Source of the DNA: Devosia faecipullorum
GTDB lineage: Bacteria > Pseudomonadota > Alphaproteobacteria > Rhizobiales > Devosiaceae
Direction of reading: 5' to 3'
DNA length: 64,000 nucleotides
NCBI RefSeq assembly: GCF_015158295.1
Contig: NZ_JACDXV010000002.1
Coordinates: forward strand, 475,001-539,000
Part shown: piece after piece, positions 37,090 through 50,401 of the stretch
How positions within the stretch are numbered: the stretch's first letter is position 1
Layout of the letters: each line of letters opens with the position of its first letter
The notes under the pieces: model-generated
The model's database searches: none
Told to the model about the DNA's origin: nothing
Seen by the model: only the letters and a program-made list of their open reading frames with translations
Made by a program: the position numbers and the translations under genes

Positions 37090-37122
37090 AAAGGGCCGGA
37101 TGGTTGTCCCATCCGGCCCTTG
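37090..37122. terminator. Bidirectional terminator between ABC-F gene and dctM
   Basis: GGGCCGGATGG and CCATCCGGCCC form an 11-bp perfect stem around a 5-nt loop, with an A6 run on the left and TTGCTATT on the right; the A run gives a good U tract for the dctM transcript. Confidence 0.88.
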
Positions 37123-37138
37123 CTATTGGTGCCGCCGG

Positions 37139-38533
37139 CTAATTGTAGAGCATTCTGGGCAGCCAGGTGATGAGGTCCGGGAAGACGAATAGCAGGGCCA
37201 GACCCACCAATTGCAGGGCCACGAAGGGGATCACCCCGCGATAGATCATGCCCGTCGTCACCGAAGCCGGGGCGACGCCGCGCAGATAGAAGAGCGAGAA
37301 GCCGAAGGGCGGGGTGAGGAAACTGGTCTGCAGGTTCACCCCGACGGCCACGCCGAGCCAGAGCGGATCGACGCCCAGCGCCAGCAGCACCGGGGCAGTG
37401 ATCGGGATCACGATGAAGATGATCTCGAATGTGTCGAGGATGAAGCCCAGAAGGAACATGATGAACATGACGACCAGTGTGGCGCCGATGGCCCCGCCCG
37501 GCATGTTGGAGAGGAATTCATGCACCAGGTTCTCGCCGCCCATCATGCGGAAGACCACGGAAAAGACCGCGGCGCCGAACAGGATGATGAACACCATCGA
37601 GGTGATGGTGGCAGTGGAGATGACCGCCTGCCTGAGGATGCCGAAGGAGAGCTGACGATTGAGCAGGGCCAGAAGCAGCGCGCCGACCGAACCGACCGAT
37701 GCCGCCTCGGTCGGGGTGGCGATGCCGCCCAGGATCGAGCCGAGCACGGCCACGATCAGCAATAGCGGCGGCACCAGGGCGACGACGACTTCGCGGGCCA
37801 GATCCCTCTTCTGGTCTTCGGGCACCGGCGTTGCCGGGCAGGATTGGGGATCGAAAATGGCCTTGATGGCCACCCAGAGCATATAGAGCGCCACCAGCAT
37901 GACGCCGGGAATGATTGCGCCGGCAAAGAGCGCGCCGACCGAGACCGGTTCGGGCGCGAAATTGCCCTGGCTCATCTGCACCTGAGCGTTGATCCCCGAG
38001 AGCATGTCGCCCATGAAGATCAGCACGGTGGAGGGCGGGATGATCTGGCCCAGCGTGCCGGAGGCGCAGATGACGCCGCTGGCGAGCTTGGGATCATAGC
38101 CAGAGCGCAGCATGGCCGGGAGCGAGATCAGGCCCATGGTGACCACGGTGGCGCCGACCACGCCGGTCGAAGCGGCCAGCAAAGCCCCCACGATGATCAC
38201 CGAAAAGCCGAGCCCGCCCCGCACATTGCCGAACAGCTTGCCCATGGTCACGAGAAGGCGCTCGGCGATGCCGGAGCGTTCGAGAACCACGCCCATGAAG
38301 ATGAAGAGCGGCACCGCGACCAGGACTTCATTGGTCATCAGCCCGATATAGCGGCCGACGAGAGAGCCGTAATTGGAGGGGTCATAAACGCCCAACCACC
38401 ACCCGAGAAGGCCAAAAAGCAGCGCCGTGCCGGCCAGGGAAAAGGCGACCGGAAAGCCGATCAGCAGAATGCCGATGACGCCGAAGAACATCAGGCCGGC
38501 GAGAATTTCGCCAAGAAGAACGGGATCCATCAA
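37139..38533 (-). CDS. dctM: TRAP transporter large permease, DctM
   Basis: A 464-residue inner-membrane protein with about 12-13 hydrophobic segments, the sodium-coupled transport subunit of a TRAP importer. GIAERLLVTMGKLFGNVRGG, GTLGQIIPPSTVLIFMGDM and the C-terminal LGVAVGVNLQTSFLTPPFGF are DctM signatures. Its ATG overlaps the dctQ stop by 4 bp. The periplasmic partner gene is not in the operon. Confidence 0.93.
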   Translation of the reverse strand: MMDPVLLGEILAGLMFFGVIGILLIGFPVAFSLAGTALLFGLLGWWLGVYDPSNYGSLVGRYIGLMTNEVLVAVPLFIFMGVVLERSGIAERLLVTMGKLFGNVRGGLGFSVIIVGALLAASTGVVGATVVTMGLISLPAMLRSGYDPKLASGVICASGTLGQIIPPSTVLIFMGDMLSGINAQVQMSQGNFAPEPVSVGALFAGAIIPGVMLVALYMLWVAIKAIFDPQSCPATPVPEDQKRDLAREVVVALVPPLLLIVAVLGSILGGIATPTEAASVGSVGALLLALLNRQLSFGILRQAVISTATITSMVFIILFGAAVFSVVFRMMGGENLVHEFLSNMPGGAIGATLVVMFIMFLLGFILDTFEIIFIVIPITAPVLLALGVDPLWLGVAVGVNLQTSFLTPPFGFSLFYLRGVAPASVTTGMIYRGVIPFVALQLVGLALLFVFPDLITWLPRMLYN

Positions 38534-39087
38534 CCATGCCCCTTTTCGGCCGCGTAGCGCATCTGGGCAGGCAGAAGCTCTTCCTGGCCACCAAGCACCA
38601 GGATCGAGCGCGCCGCCATGGCAATTCCCTGAAGGCCCACCAGTATGGCGAAGACCAGAATGAAGGTCTTGAGAATGAACAGGCCGGGCATGCCGCCGAT
38701 ATTGGAGGAGGCTTCATAAAAGCCCCAGGAGCGGCGGATGGCGGGGAAGGCGTAGGTCCAGACCACCACCATGAAGGGGATGAGGAAGAAGACCACGCCG
38801 ATCAGGTCGGCAATGGCTTTGCGGCGCAGCGATGCCGGGCGGTAGAAAATGTCCACCCGGACGTGATCCTGCCGCAGGAGCGCGAAACCGGCGACCCCGG
38901 TAAACATGGCGCCTGACAGCCAGACATAGAGATCCTGCATCCACAGGATCGAGGTGTGAAAGAAATAGCGTTGTACGACGACGGTGAAACAGACCAGCAC
39001 GCAGGCCAATGCGAGCCATGACAGAACCTGGCCCACAAGCCAGTTGATGGCGCTGATCGTCTTGACCAGCGCGGCGAGTGCTTGCAA
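38530..39087 (-). CDS. dctQ: TRAP transporter small permease, DctQ
   Basis: A roughly 185-residue membrane protein with four hydrophobic segments (about 13-38, 48-68, 92-112, 133-155), the accessory subunit of the TRAP permease; VRVDIFYRPASLRRKAIADL is the usual DctQ loop. Two starts are possible: the ATG at 39118-39120, whose purine run touches the codon, or the TTG at 39087 with GGGAGG 8 nt upstream, which I prefer. Co-translated with dctM. Confidence 0.88.
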   Translation of the reverse strand: MQALAALVKTISAINWLVGQVLSWLALACVLVCFTVVVQRYFFHTSILWMQDLYVWLSGAMFTGVAGFALLRQDHVRVDIFYRPASLRRKAIADLIGVVFFLIPFMVVVWTYAFPAIRRSWGFYEASSNIGGMPGLFILKTFILVFAILVGLQGIAMAARSILVLGGQEELLPAQMRYAAEKGHG

Positions 39088-39278
39088 TTGCGGGGCCTCC
39101 CTCTTTTTACCACGACACATCCTCTCCCAAGTGCGTCATGTTCCCGACCTGATTGAACACCATCCGTACGGTCGGTCAATATTTTCCGGGCCGGAAGAGC
39201 AGCCGATCTGGCGACAGAAAAGGTGACAAACGGGATGGAACTGGTATTCAGCGCAAAATTGTTCGTGTGGAGGACGCC

Positions 39279-40229
39279 ATGTTTGTGGTGGGTGGGGAAA
39301 GCCTGATCGATCTGGTGCCGGTATCGGCCGAATCCGACGCCGAACGGGTGGCGCTGGCGGGCGGATCGCCGTTCAACTGCGCCATCGCCCTGGCCCGGTT
39401 GGGCAATGATGCGGGGTTTCTCTGCCCGATCAGCACGGATCAATATGGTGAGTTGCTGCTGACGCCGCTGGAGGAAGCGGAGGTCAAGGTGCTGCTCAAG
39501 GAGCGGGTCGAGGCGCCCACGACCCGCGCCATCGTGAGCTTTAACGAGAAGATGCAGGCGTCCTATGTGTTCGAGCGCGGGGCCGATCATGCCTTTACGC
39601 GCGAGGGCCTGGTGGCGGCGCTGCCCGAGGCGGTGACGCTCTACCAGATCGGAGGGTTCTGCCCGATCCTGCCCGACGATGCGGCGATCTGGCGGGATGT
39701 GGTGGCGGAAGCCGTGGCGCGTGGCGCGACGATCTCCATCGACATCAATGTGCGCGAAAAGCTGATCGAGGACGAGGCAGGCTATCGCGCGCGCCTCTCG
39801 GATTTTCTCGACAGCGCCCATGTGATCAAGCTTTCGGAAGACGATCACGACTGGCTGGCGCCGGGCACCAGCATTGCCGATTTCGCTGCCGAATTGCTGA
39901 AGCGCCCCAAATGCGAACTGGTGGTGGTGACGCTGGGCGAGGGCGGCTCGCGCGCCTTTTCACGACAGGCACAAGGCGCGGCACCGATCTATGCGCCGCC
40001 GGTTTTTGGCGACACGGTGGGCGCCGGCGACAGCCTGATGGCAGGTATCCTCACCTGGCTGGGAGAGGCCGGAGCACTGCGGACCGGGGGTATGGCGGGA
40101 CTCGATGCGGGGCAATTGCAGGCCATGCTGCGCTTTGGCGCGGTGGTGGCCGGGATCAATTGCGGCCGCAAGGGCTGCCAGCCGCCAAGCCGGGATGAAG
40201 TCGACGCGGTGCTCGACGCCCTGGGCTGA
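39279..40229 (+). CDS. PfkB-family carbohydrate kinase (fructokinase/ribokinase-like)
   Basis: A 316-residue cytoplasmic kinase of the ribokinase superfamily. It opens FVVGGESLIDLVPV, has GGSPFNCAIALARLGNDAGF (sugar-binding first signature) and the C-terminal second signature DTVGAGDSLMAGIL with the catalytic Asp and anion hole. GGAGGA stands before the ATG at 39279. The overall pattern is closest to fructokinases; the substrate is uncertain, and no sugar transporter is adjacent. Confidence 0.9.
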   Translation: MFVVGGESLIDLVPVSAESDAERVALAGGSPFNCAIALARLGNDAGFLCPISTDQYGELLLTPLEEAEVKVLLKERVEAPTTRAIVSFNEKMQASYVFERGADHAFTREGLVAALPEAVTLYQIGGFCPILPDDAAIWRDVVAEAVARGATISIDINVREKLIEDEAGYRARLSDFLDSAHVIKLSEDDHDWLAPGTSIADFAAELLKRPKCELVVVTLGEGGSRAFSRQAQGAAPIYAPPVFGDTVGAGDSLMAGILTWLGEAGALRTGGMAGLDAGQLQAMLRFGAVVAGINCGRKGCQPPSRDEVDAVLDALG

Positions 40230-40951
40230 GAGGCCTTTCCCTAAAATCATGCTGGTGTGATTGACCGCCATTGGCGGCGGGCATTGATTTCGCACGCCCA
40301 TAAAAGCGGCAAATTTCCCCGATAGGGTCACGAAAGGCCGGGGCGTGGCCTGAGCGTGGCGCGCCTGATCCTGCGCGTCGACCTATGTCCTATGAGATAT
40401 TTTTTATCACAATAGGAATTGATGGGAAATAGATGAGCAATAATAGGAATAATGCTTAGTTTTAGCGCATTACGCTCGCGCATTGTGCAAAATGGACTAA
40501 GCCTTGGGTGTTAAGTCCTATTATTCCTATTATAATTCCAATTTGATCCTATAGATTTTTTCCGCAAGTCCAACTTTGGCGCTTGTTCGTGATTTTGAAT
40601 TGTGCAAATGTGCCTGTGTTAGGGCAGTATGTCTGTCCTATCTGAGGCGTCGCCCCGCTCTCCGCGGCCAGCGCGCACGCTGGTCCGGCTGGCCCATTCG
40701 GCGAGAATGGAAACGGGCAGGCGGGGCTGTAATTGAGCCCGAATTCCGAGCGGCCATTTGGATGCAGTGCCGCTCTCCTGGTTCATGGTCGTGAGTGCTT
40801 ATCCGGGCCGTACACAAGAGTACGATCGAGGCGGCGGCTCCGACCCTGAGGAAAAGATGCGTCCAGCGGGCCGGCTCCACCGGCAACAACAGGATGCGCG
40901 CGCGAATAAGCAATAGCCCGATGACGGGCGATGAACAGATGAGGTTGAGCC
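40230..40951. other. 722-bp gap upstream of gltB with an AT-rich inverted-repeat island
   Basis: No believable coding sequence; an open frame at 40576-40794 is Arg/Cys-rich and unlike a protein. The stretch 40381-40610 is much more AT-rich than anything else in the window. It holds a 14-bp exact inverted repeat, ATAATAGGAATAAT (40440-40453) against ATTATTCCTATTAT (40520-40533), an inner GCTTAG/CTAAGC pair (40454-40459, 40497-40502), and at least seven TCCTAT/ATAGGA hexamers on both strands between 40387 and 40641. The gltB promoter should be here. Confidence 0.6.
40440..40533. repeat. Inverted repeat with nested arms in the gltB upstream region
   Basis: Outer arms ATAATAGGAATAAT / ATTATTCCTATTAT and inner arms GCTTAG / CTAAGC could form a long interrupted cruciform or RNA stem. 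The loop holds a direct repeat GCGCATT (from 40465 and again near 40479). Confidence 0.65.
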
Positions 40952-45682
<4,731 letters not shown>

Positions 45683-45695
45683 GGGAGAGAGCGAA

Positions 45696-47123
45696 ATGGG
45701 TAAGGTAACAGGCTTTCTCGAAATCGACCGCGAGGAGGCGCGCTATGAGCCGGCTTCCGACCGCGTGCGCCATTTCGGCGAGTTCACCATTCCGCTGTCG
45801 GAAGCGCGGGTGGTCGACCAGGCCGCGCGTTGCATGGATTGCGGCGTGCCGTTCTGCCATGGCGACACTGGCTGCCCGGTGCATAACCAGATCCCGGACT
45901 GGAACGACCTCGTCTATAATGGCGATTGGGAAGAGGCGGCGCGCAATCTGCACTCGACCAACAATTTCCCCGAATTCACCGGGCGCATCTGCCCCGCTCC
46001 CTGCGAGGAAGCCTGCACGCTCAATCTCGAAGACGTGCCGGTGGCGATCAAGACGGTGGAACAGGCCATTGCCGACAAGGCGATCCGCGCCGGATGGATC
46101 AGGCCGCAAGTGCCCGCCAGAAAGACCGGCAGGCGCGTCGCCATTGTGGGGTCGGGCCCGGCCGGACTGGCCGCCGCCCAGCAATTGGCGCGGGCCGGGC
46201 ACGACGTGCATGTCTATGAGCGCGAGCCCAAAGCGGGCGGGCTGCTGCGCTACGGCATTCCCGACTTCAAGATGGAAAAAGAGCATATCGATTTCCGTGT
46301 CGGGCAGATGGAAGCCGAAGGCGTCAGTTTTCATTATGGCGTCAATGTCGGCGTCACCACCCCGCTGTCCGATCTTCGGCGTGACCATGACGCGGTGTTG
46401 CTTTGCGGCGGGGCGGAAAAGCCGCGCGATGTCGCGGTGGACGGCAAGCATTTCGCCGGCGTCCACTTCGCCATGCCCTTTCTCGTGCAGCAGAACCGCC
46501 GCGTCGGCGGGGAGGATGTCTCGGACCAGTTCCAGCTTTCCGCCGCCGGCAAGCATGTCGTCGTGGTGGGGGGCGGGGACACCGCTTCGGACTGTGTCGG
46601 CACCAGCTTCCGCCAGGGCGCCATCGCGGTGAGCCAGCTCGATGTGCGCCCCATGCCGCCCGAGCTGGAGAACAAGCTGACCAATTGGCCCAATTGGGCG
46701 GTCAAGATGCGCACCTCCTCCTCGCAGGCGGAAGGCGCCATACGCGAATTTTCCGCCGGGACAATGAAAATCCTCGGCAGTGCACGGGGCGAGGTCATTG
46801 GCGTCGAATGCGCCCGCGTCGACCGCAGGCGCCAGCCGATTGCGGGCAGCGAATTCGTCATCAAGGCCGATCTCGTGCTGTTCGCCATCGGCTTTGCCGG
46901 GCCGGTTCAGGAGGGAATGCTGAGCGAACTGGGCGCCGATTACGACAAGCGCGGCAATCTCTTCGCCGATACGCTGGGCTATCGGACCTCGGTGGACAAG
47001 GTCTATGCCGCCGGCGACATGCGGCGCGGCCAGTCGCTTGTCGTCTGGGCCATCCGCGAAGGCAGGCAGGCCGCCAGGGCCATCGATCTCGACCTGATGG
47101 GACGAACGGATCTGGCGAGATAG
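45696..47123 (+). CDS. gltD: Glutamate synthase small subunit
   Basis: A 475-residue flavoprotein passing electrons from NADPH to GltB. Cysteine clusters for two [4Fe-4S] centres lie at the N terminus ([20 protein letters not shown] and [11 protein letters not shown]). FAD ([20 protein letters not shown]) and NADPH ([18 protein letters not shown]) dinucleotide motifs follow. The purine-rich GGGAGAGAG precedes the ATG. Operon with gltB. Confidence 0.97.
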   Translation: MGKVTGFLEIDREEARYEPASDRVRHFGEFTIPLSEARVVDQAARCMDCGVPFCHGDTGCPVHNQIPDWNDLVYNGDWEEAARNLHSTNNFPEFTGRICPAPCEEACTLNLEDVPVAIKTVEQAIADKAIRAGWIRPQVPARKTGRRVAIVGSGPAGLAAAQQLARAGHDVHVYEREPKAGGLLRYGIPDFKMEKEHIDFRVGQMEAEGVSFHYGVNVGVTTPLSDLRRDHDAVLLCGGAEKPRDVAVDGKHFAGVHFAMPFLVQQNRRVGGEDVSDQFQLSAAGKHVVVVGGGDTASDCVGTSFRQGAIAVSQLDVRPMPPELENKLTNWPNWAVKMRTSSSQAEGAIREFSAGTMKILGSARGEVIGVECARVDRRRQPIAGSEFVIKADLVLFAIGFAGPVQEGMLSELGADYDKRGNLFADTLGYRTSVDKVYAAGDMRRGQSLVVWAIREGRQAARAIDLDLMGRTDLAR

Positions 47124-47140
47124 AAGGAAACCATCGCAAA

Positions 47141-47220
47141 CGTCATGGCCCGGCTTGTCCGGGACATCCAGGAATGCTTGAACAGCGCTGGATCACCCGG
47201 ATAAGCCGGGTGATGACGCC
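47141..47220. repeat. Dispersed GC-rich palindromic repeat, two-armed copy
   Basis: GTCATGGCCCGG-CTTGT-CCGGGACATCCA and, after about 25 nt, GGATCACCCGG-ATAAG-CCGGGTGATGACG. The arms are in inverted order, as in the copies at 25036 and 27022. Lies between gltD and hpt and would be transcribed with either. Confidence 0.7.
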
Positions 47221-47238
47221 CATTGAGAGGTCTTTCGC

Positions 47239-47778
47239 GTGACTCAGAAGCCCTATGTCGTCGATCAGCTGATTTCCGCCAAGGCCGTCGCCGCCCGGGT
47301 CGAGGCGCTGGCGGCCGAGATCACCGAAACCTTCAAGGATACCGACAAGCTGGTGGTGGTGGGCCTGTTGCGCGGCTCCTTCATCTTCATCGCCGATCTG
47401 GTGCGCGAGATCGATTTGCCGCTGGAAGTGGATTTCCTCGAAGCCTCCTCCTATGGCGATGCCATGGAATCGAGCCGGGAAGTGCGCATTCTCAAGGATT
47501 TGCGCGGTGAGATTGCCGGGCGCGACGTGCTGGTGGTGGAAGACATCATCGATACCGGCCATACGCTTAAACATGTGCTGGAAATCCTCGAAACCCGCCA
47601 TCCCCGCCGCATGGAAGTGTGCGCCCTGCTCAACAAGCCCTCGCGCCGCGAGGCCGATGTGAAAGCGCGCTGGATCGGCTTCGATATTCCTGACGAATTT
47701 GTCGTCGGCTATGGCATCGATTATGCCCAGCGCAATCGCAACCTGCCCCATATCGGCAAGGTGCGGTTCACCGAATAG
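47239..47778 (+). CDS. hpt: Hypoxanthine phosphoribosyltransferase
   Basis: A 179-residue purine-salvage enzyme joining hypoxanthine or guanine to PRPP. The PRPP-binding motif [14 protein letters not shown] is at about 91-104; the flexible loop region [17 protein letters not shown] and [16 protein letters not shown] are typical of Hpt. The GTG start has GAGAGG 8 nt upstream. nadB begins 19 bp downstream, so the two may share a transcript. Confidence 0.95.
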   Translation: MTQKPYVVDQLISAKAVAARVEALAAEITETFKDTDKLVVVGLLRGSFIFIADLVREIDLPLEVDFLEASSYGDAMESSREVRILKDLRGEIAGRDVLVVEDIIDTGHTLKHVLEILETRHPRRMEVCALLNKPSRREADVKARWIGFDIPDEFVVGYGIDYAQRNRNLPHIGKVRFTE

Positions 47779-47797
47779 AACGGCGCGGGGAGGATCG

Positions 47798-49393
47798 ATG
47801 ACCGCATTCGACAATACGCTTTATGCCGATGGCGCGCTGATTGTCGGGGCGGGGCTGGCAGGATTGTTCACCGCCCTCAAGCTGGCGCCGCGTCCGGTGA
47901 CGGTGCTGTCGCCCAAGCCGCTGGGGCTGGGCGCATCCTCGGCCTGGGCGCAGGGGGGTGTCGCGGCGGCGATGGGGGAGGGCGATTCCTCCCATGCCCA
48001 TGCCCAGGACACCGAAATGGCCGGGGCGGGCATTGTCGATCACGGCATTGCCGAAAGCGTTACCGCCGAGGCGGTGGCCCGTATCGAAGACCTGGCGCGC
48101 TGGGGCACGCCTTTCGACCGCGACGATTTCGGCAATTTCGAGCTGGGGCGGGAAGCGGCGCATTCGGCCAATCGCATCGTCAAGGTCGAGGGCGACCGGG
48201 CCGGCGCGGCCATCATGCAGGCCATCATCGCTCAGGTGCGCAAGACGGCCTCCATTCGCGTGGTGGAAGGCATTACCGCGCTCAGTCTGGCCCGCGACAA
48301 TGGCCGCGTGGTCGGCGTCTATTGCCGGCGTCTGGGGGACCGCTATTCCGAACCGGTCTTCATCCGCGCCCGCGCCACGGTGCTGGCGGCGGGCGGGCTG
48401 GGCGGGCTTTATGCGGTGACCACCAATCCGCCCGGCGTGCGCGGCCACGCCATGGGCATGGCGGCACGGGCGGGAGCGCTTATCGCCGATCCCGAATTCG
48501 TGCAATTCCATCCCACCGCCATTCTCACCCAGGCCGACCCCGCGCCTTTGGCCACCGAAGCGCTGCGCGGGGAAGGCGCGATCCTCATCAACGATCTGGG
48601 CGAGCGCTTCATGCCCGCCATCCATGTCGATGCCGAACTGGCGCCGCGCGACATCGTGGCGAGGGCCAATTTCCGCCAGATCCAGGTGGGGCGGCGGGTG
48701 TTCCTCGATACCAGGCAGGCGCTGGGGCGCGATATCCTCACCCGCTTCCCCACGGTTTCGAAATATTGCCTCGATGCGGGGATCGACCCGGTCAGCGCGC
48801 CGATCCCGGTCACCCCGGCGGCGCATTTCCATATGGGCGGGGTCAAGGTCAACGATTATGGCCGCTCCTCGCTTCCCGGCTTGTGGGTGTGCGGGGAAGC
48901 CTCATGCACCGGCCTGCACGGGGCCAATCGCCTCGCCTCCAATTCGCTGCTGGAAGCGGTGGTCTATGGGGCGCGGATCGCCGAGGATATTGGCGGGCTC
49001 GAACCGGCCCGCGACCTCGCCCCGTTCAAGGGCATCGAATGGGACGAGGCGGAAGGCAATCGCGCCGAAGACGTGCTGCGCAATACCGTGGCGGTGCAGC
49101 AATTGCGCCGGGTGATGACCGACCTGGTCGGGGTGGAGCGCGATGCCGAAGGATTGCAGCAGGCGCTGCGCCAGATCGCCCATCTCGAAGCCCATGCCGA
49201 GCAGGTCACCACCGCCTATCTCAACATGACCACGTCGGCGACACTGGTCGCAGCGGCGGCGCTCCGGCGGACGGAAAGCCGGGGCGGCCATTTCCGCAGG
49301 GATTACCCCGAGCCCAGCCCGGACTGGGAACATCACACCGAAATGAGCCTGGACGAGGCGCTGGCGATCCGGGAGGGCGCGAAGGCCTACTGA
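47798..49393 (+). CDS. nadB: L-aspartate oxidase
   Basis: A 531-residue flavoprotein oxidising L-aspartate to iminoaspartate, the first NAD-synthesis step and the substrate for NadA. The FAD motif ALIVGAGLAGLFTALKLA is near residue 12; ASSAWAQGGVAAAMGEGDS, QFHPTAIL, EALRGEGAILINDLGERFMP, HFHMGGVKV and GLHGANRLASNSLLEA are all diagnostic of the fumarate-reductase/NadB family. The ATG at 47798 has GGGGAGG upstream. nadA is 21 kb away; nadC is not in the window. Confidence 0.96.
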   Translation: MTAFDNTLYADGALIVGAGLAGLFTALKLAPRPVTVLSPKPLGLGASSAWAQGGVAAAMGEGDSSHAHAQDTEMAGAGIVDHGIAESVTAEAVARIEDLARWGTPFDRDDFGNFELGREAAHSANRIVKVEGDRAGAAIMQAIIAQVRKTASIRVVEGITALSLARDNGRVVGVYCRRLGDRYSEPVFIRARATVLAAGGLGGLYAVTTNPPGVRGHAMGMAARAGALIADPEFVQFHPTAILTQADPAPLATEALRGEGAILINDLGERFMPAIHVDAELAPRDIVARANFRQIQVGRRVFLDTRQALGRDILTRFPTVSKYCLDAGIDPVSAPIPVTPAAHFHMGGVKVNDYGRSSLPGLWVCGEASCTGLHGANRLASNSLLEAVVYGARIAEDIGGLEPARDLAPFKGIEWDEAEGNRAEDVLRNTVAVQQLRRVMTDLVGVERDAEGLQQALRQIAHLEAHAEQVTTAYLNMTTSATLVAAAALRRTESRGGHFRRDYPEPSPDWEHHTEMSLDEALAIREGAKAY

Positions 49394-49396
49394 ACT

Positions 49397-49428
49397 GGAT
49401 TGCCCGGACGAGCCGGGCAATGACGAAG
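49397..49428. repeat. Dispersed GC-rich palindromic repeat, single arm
   Basis: GGATTGCCCGG-ACGAG-CCGGGCAATGACG, three bases after the nadB stop. It is the same core as the second arm of the two-armed copies. Confidence 0.7.
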
Positions 49429-49457
49429 GAGCGGGCGGCAAGTCTGACGCGAACACG

Positions 49458-49495
49458 AAAAAACGGCGCGGTCCTTGCGGGCTGCGCCGTTTTTG
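49458..49495. terminator. Bidirectional terminator between nadB and the small heat-shock gene
   Basis: AAAACGGCGC (49460-49469) pairs with GCGCCGTTTT (49484-49493) with A- and T-rich flanks on both sides; it separates the convergent nadB and hsp20-type genes. Confidence 0.85.
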
Positions 49496-49551
49496 TTTGA
49501 TTGGAGGGCAGGAGCGCCGGCTAGCGGGCGCTCCTTTGGTGGTCTCGCCGC

Positions 49552-50007
49552 TTAGTTGACGGACTTGTCCTCGATGGCCGCGCTGCCGCCATTGATCTGG
49601 ATGGTGCGCGCCTTCTTGCTTTCGGGCAATTCGCGCTTCAATTCCAGATGCAGCAGGCCGTTCTCGAGATTGGCGCCGGTGACCTCGACATAATCGGCAA
49701 GCTGGAAGCGCAGCTCGAAAGCGCGCTCGGCAATGCCACGATGGAGGAATTCGCGCTTGCCGTCGCCATTGTCGGCGGGGCGGGCGCCCTTGACCACAAG
49801 GCTGTTCTCCTTGGTCTCGACGGCGATGTCGCCATTGGAGAAGCCGGCCACGGCGATGGAGATTCGATAGGCATCATCGCCGGTGCGCTCGATATTGTAG
49901 GGCGGGTAGGATTTGGCCTCCTGACCGACCAGGGAATCGAGGCGGTTGAACACGCGGTCGAAACCGACGGTGGAACGGTAGAAGGGGGAAAAATCATAGG
50001 TCTGCAT
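49552..50007 (-). CDS. Hsp20/IbpA family small heat-shock protein
   Basis: A 151-residue alpha-crystallin-type chaperone that holds unfolding proteins. It opens TYDFSPFYRSTVGFDRVFN, the rhizobial class A pattern, has the alpha-crystallin domain at about 35-130 (YRISIAVAGFSNGDIAVETK, RGIAERAFELRFQLADYVEV) and an IxI-type C-terminal motif (TIQING). A long structured leader and an RpoH promoter precede it. Confidence 0.93.
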   Translation of the reverse strand: MQTYDFSPFYRSTVGFDRVFNRLDSLVGQEAKSYPPYNIERTGDDAYRISIAVAGFSNGDIAVETKENSLVVKGARPADNGDGKREFLHRGIAERAFELRFQLADYVEVTGANLENGLLHLELKRELPESKKARTIQINGGSAAIEDKSVN

Positions 50008-50118
50008 TGGTCACATTCTCCTTGAGCAACGTGTGGTCCGGCTCCGGCCCGAAATGCCCCCGAATGCGGCGAGCATGGCTTGTGGGTGGAGCCAACATCC
50101 CCGGCTGAACCGGCGGAC
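50008..50118 (-). promoter_or_regulatory. ROSE-like RNA thermometer candidate in the hsp20 leader
   Basis: The predicted 5' untranslated region is about 110 nt. On the RNA, GTGTGGTCCG at its start pairs with CGGACCACAC about 80 nt later, closing a domain of smaller hairpins. Immediately after comes GTTGCTCAAGGAG: the TYGCT motif beside the ribosome-binding site that marks ROSE elements in rhizobial small heat-shock genes. Heat would melt the final helix and free AGGAG. Structure judged by eye only. Confidence 0.65.
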
Positions 50119-50125
50119 CACACAG

Positions 50126-50153
50126 AGATAGGTGCCCCGTTTCGGGGTTCAAG
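50126..50153 (-). promoter_or_regulatory. RpoH (sigma-32) promoter of the small heat-shock gene
   Basis: On the minus strand CTTG (50153-50150), 17 bp, CCTATCT (50132-50126), an exact fit to the alphaproteobacterial RpoH consensus CTTG-N17-CYTATnT. The spacer contains the palindrome CCCCGAAACGGGG. Confidence 0.8.
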
Positions 50154-50204
50154 AGGGGTGGTTTCGATGAATTGAAAATGAACGGAACGCTCCGATTTCG
50201 TTCA

Positions 50205-50352
50205 GCGGCAGGGCTCTAGAAAGGAGCATGTGAACAGGCCGGAACGCTCCGGATCCAAGGTTCACCTTGCCTGAAGGCTCCTTCATCCGCCCCCCGCAGG
50301 GAGCCCCGGGCACGGCAAAGCCAGCGACCTCAGGGTTGCTGGCTTTTCTTTT
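50205..50352 (+). ncRNA. Candidate small RNA with its own terminator
   Basis: A gene-free stretch ending in a strong intrinsic terminator. Hairpins visible by eye: CCGGA-ACGC-TCCGG (50239-50252), AAGG-TTCA-CCTT (50257-50268) and GAAGG-CTC-CTTC near 50272-50284; a C-rich segment (CCGCCCCCCGC) follows. The 11-mer GGAACGCTCCG occurs twice, at 50184-50194 and 50241-50251. No promoter was assigned and the 5' end is a guess. It could be a trans-acting sRNA or an attenuated leader of the hydrolase that starts 50 bp after the terminator. Confidence 0.5.
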
Positions 50353-50353
50353 T
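50318..50353 (+). terminator. Rho-independent terminator of the candidate sRNA
   Basis: AAGCCAGCGACC (50318-50329) pairs with GGTTGCTGGCTT (50334-50345) with one G-T pair and a 4-nt loop, followed by TTCTTTTT. Confidence 0.88.
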
Positions 50354-50401
50354 GCCGCTGCCCGATATTGTCGCGGTCAGCACATTTTTTCGAGGCCGAG
50401 C

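Noticed and set aside
39153..39220. CCGTACGG and repeated CCG/CGG motifs upstream of the PfkB kinase as a TetR operator
   Set aside because: Palindrome of only 8 bp in GC-rich DNA; no regulator nearby; too weak to list.
40576..40794. 72-codon frame in the gltB upstream gap
   Set aside because: Cys/Arg/Trp-rich, no ribosome-binding site, no recognisable fold; more likely part of the regulatory region.
50205..50352. SRP RNA, tmRNA or RNase P RNA
   Set aside because: The conserved GGAAG-type SRP loop, the tmRNA CCA-ending acceptor part and the RNase P core sequences are absent.
50267..50401. N-terminal extension of the lysophospholipase-like gene
   Set aside because: It runs through the hairpins and terminator of the candidate sRNA and adds no family-like residues; the GTG at 50402 is better.
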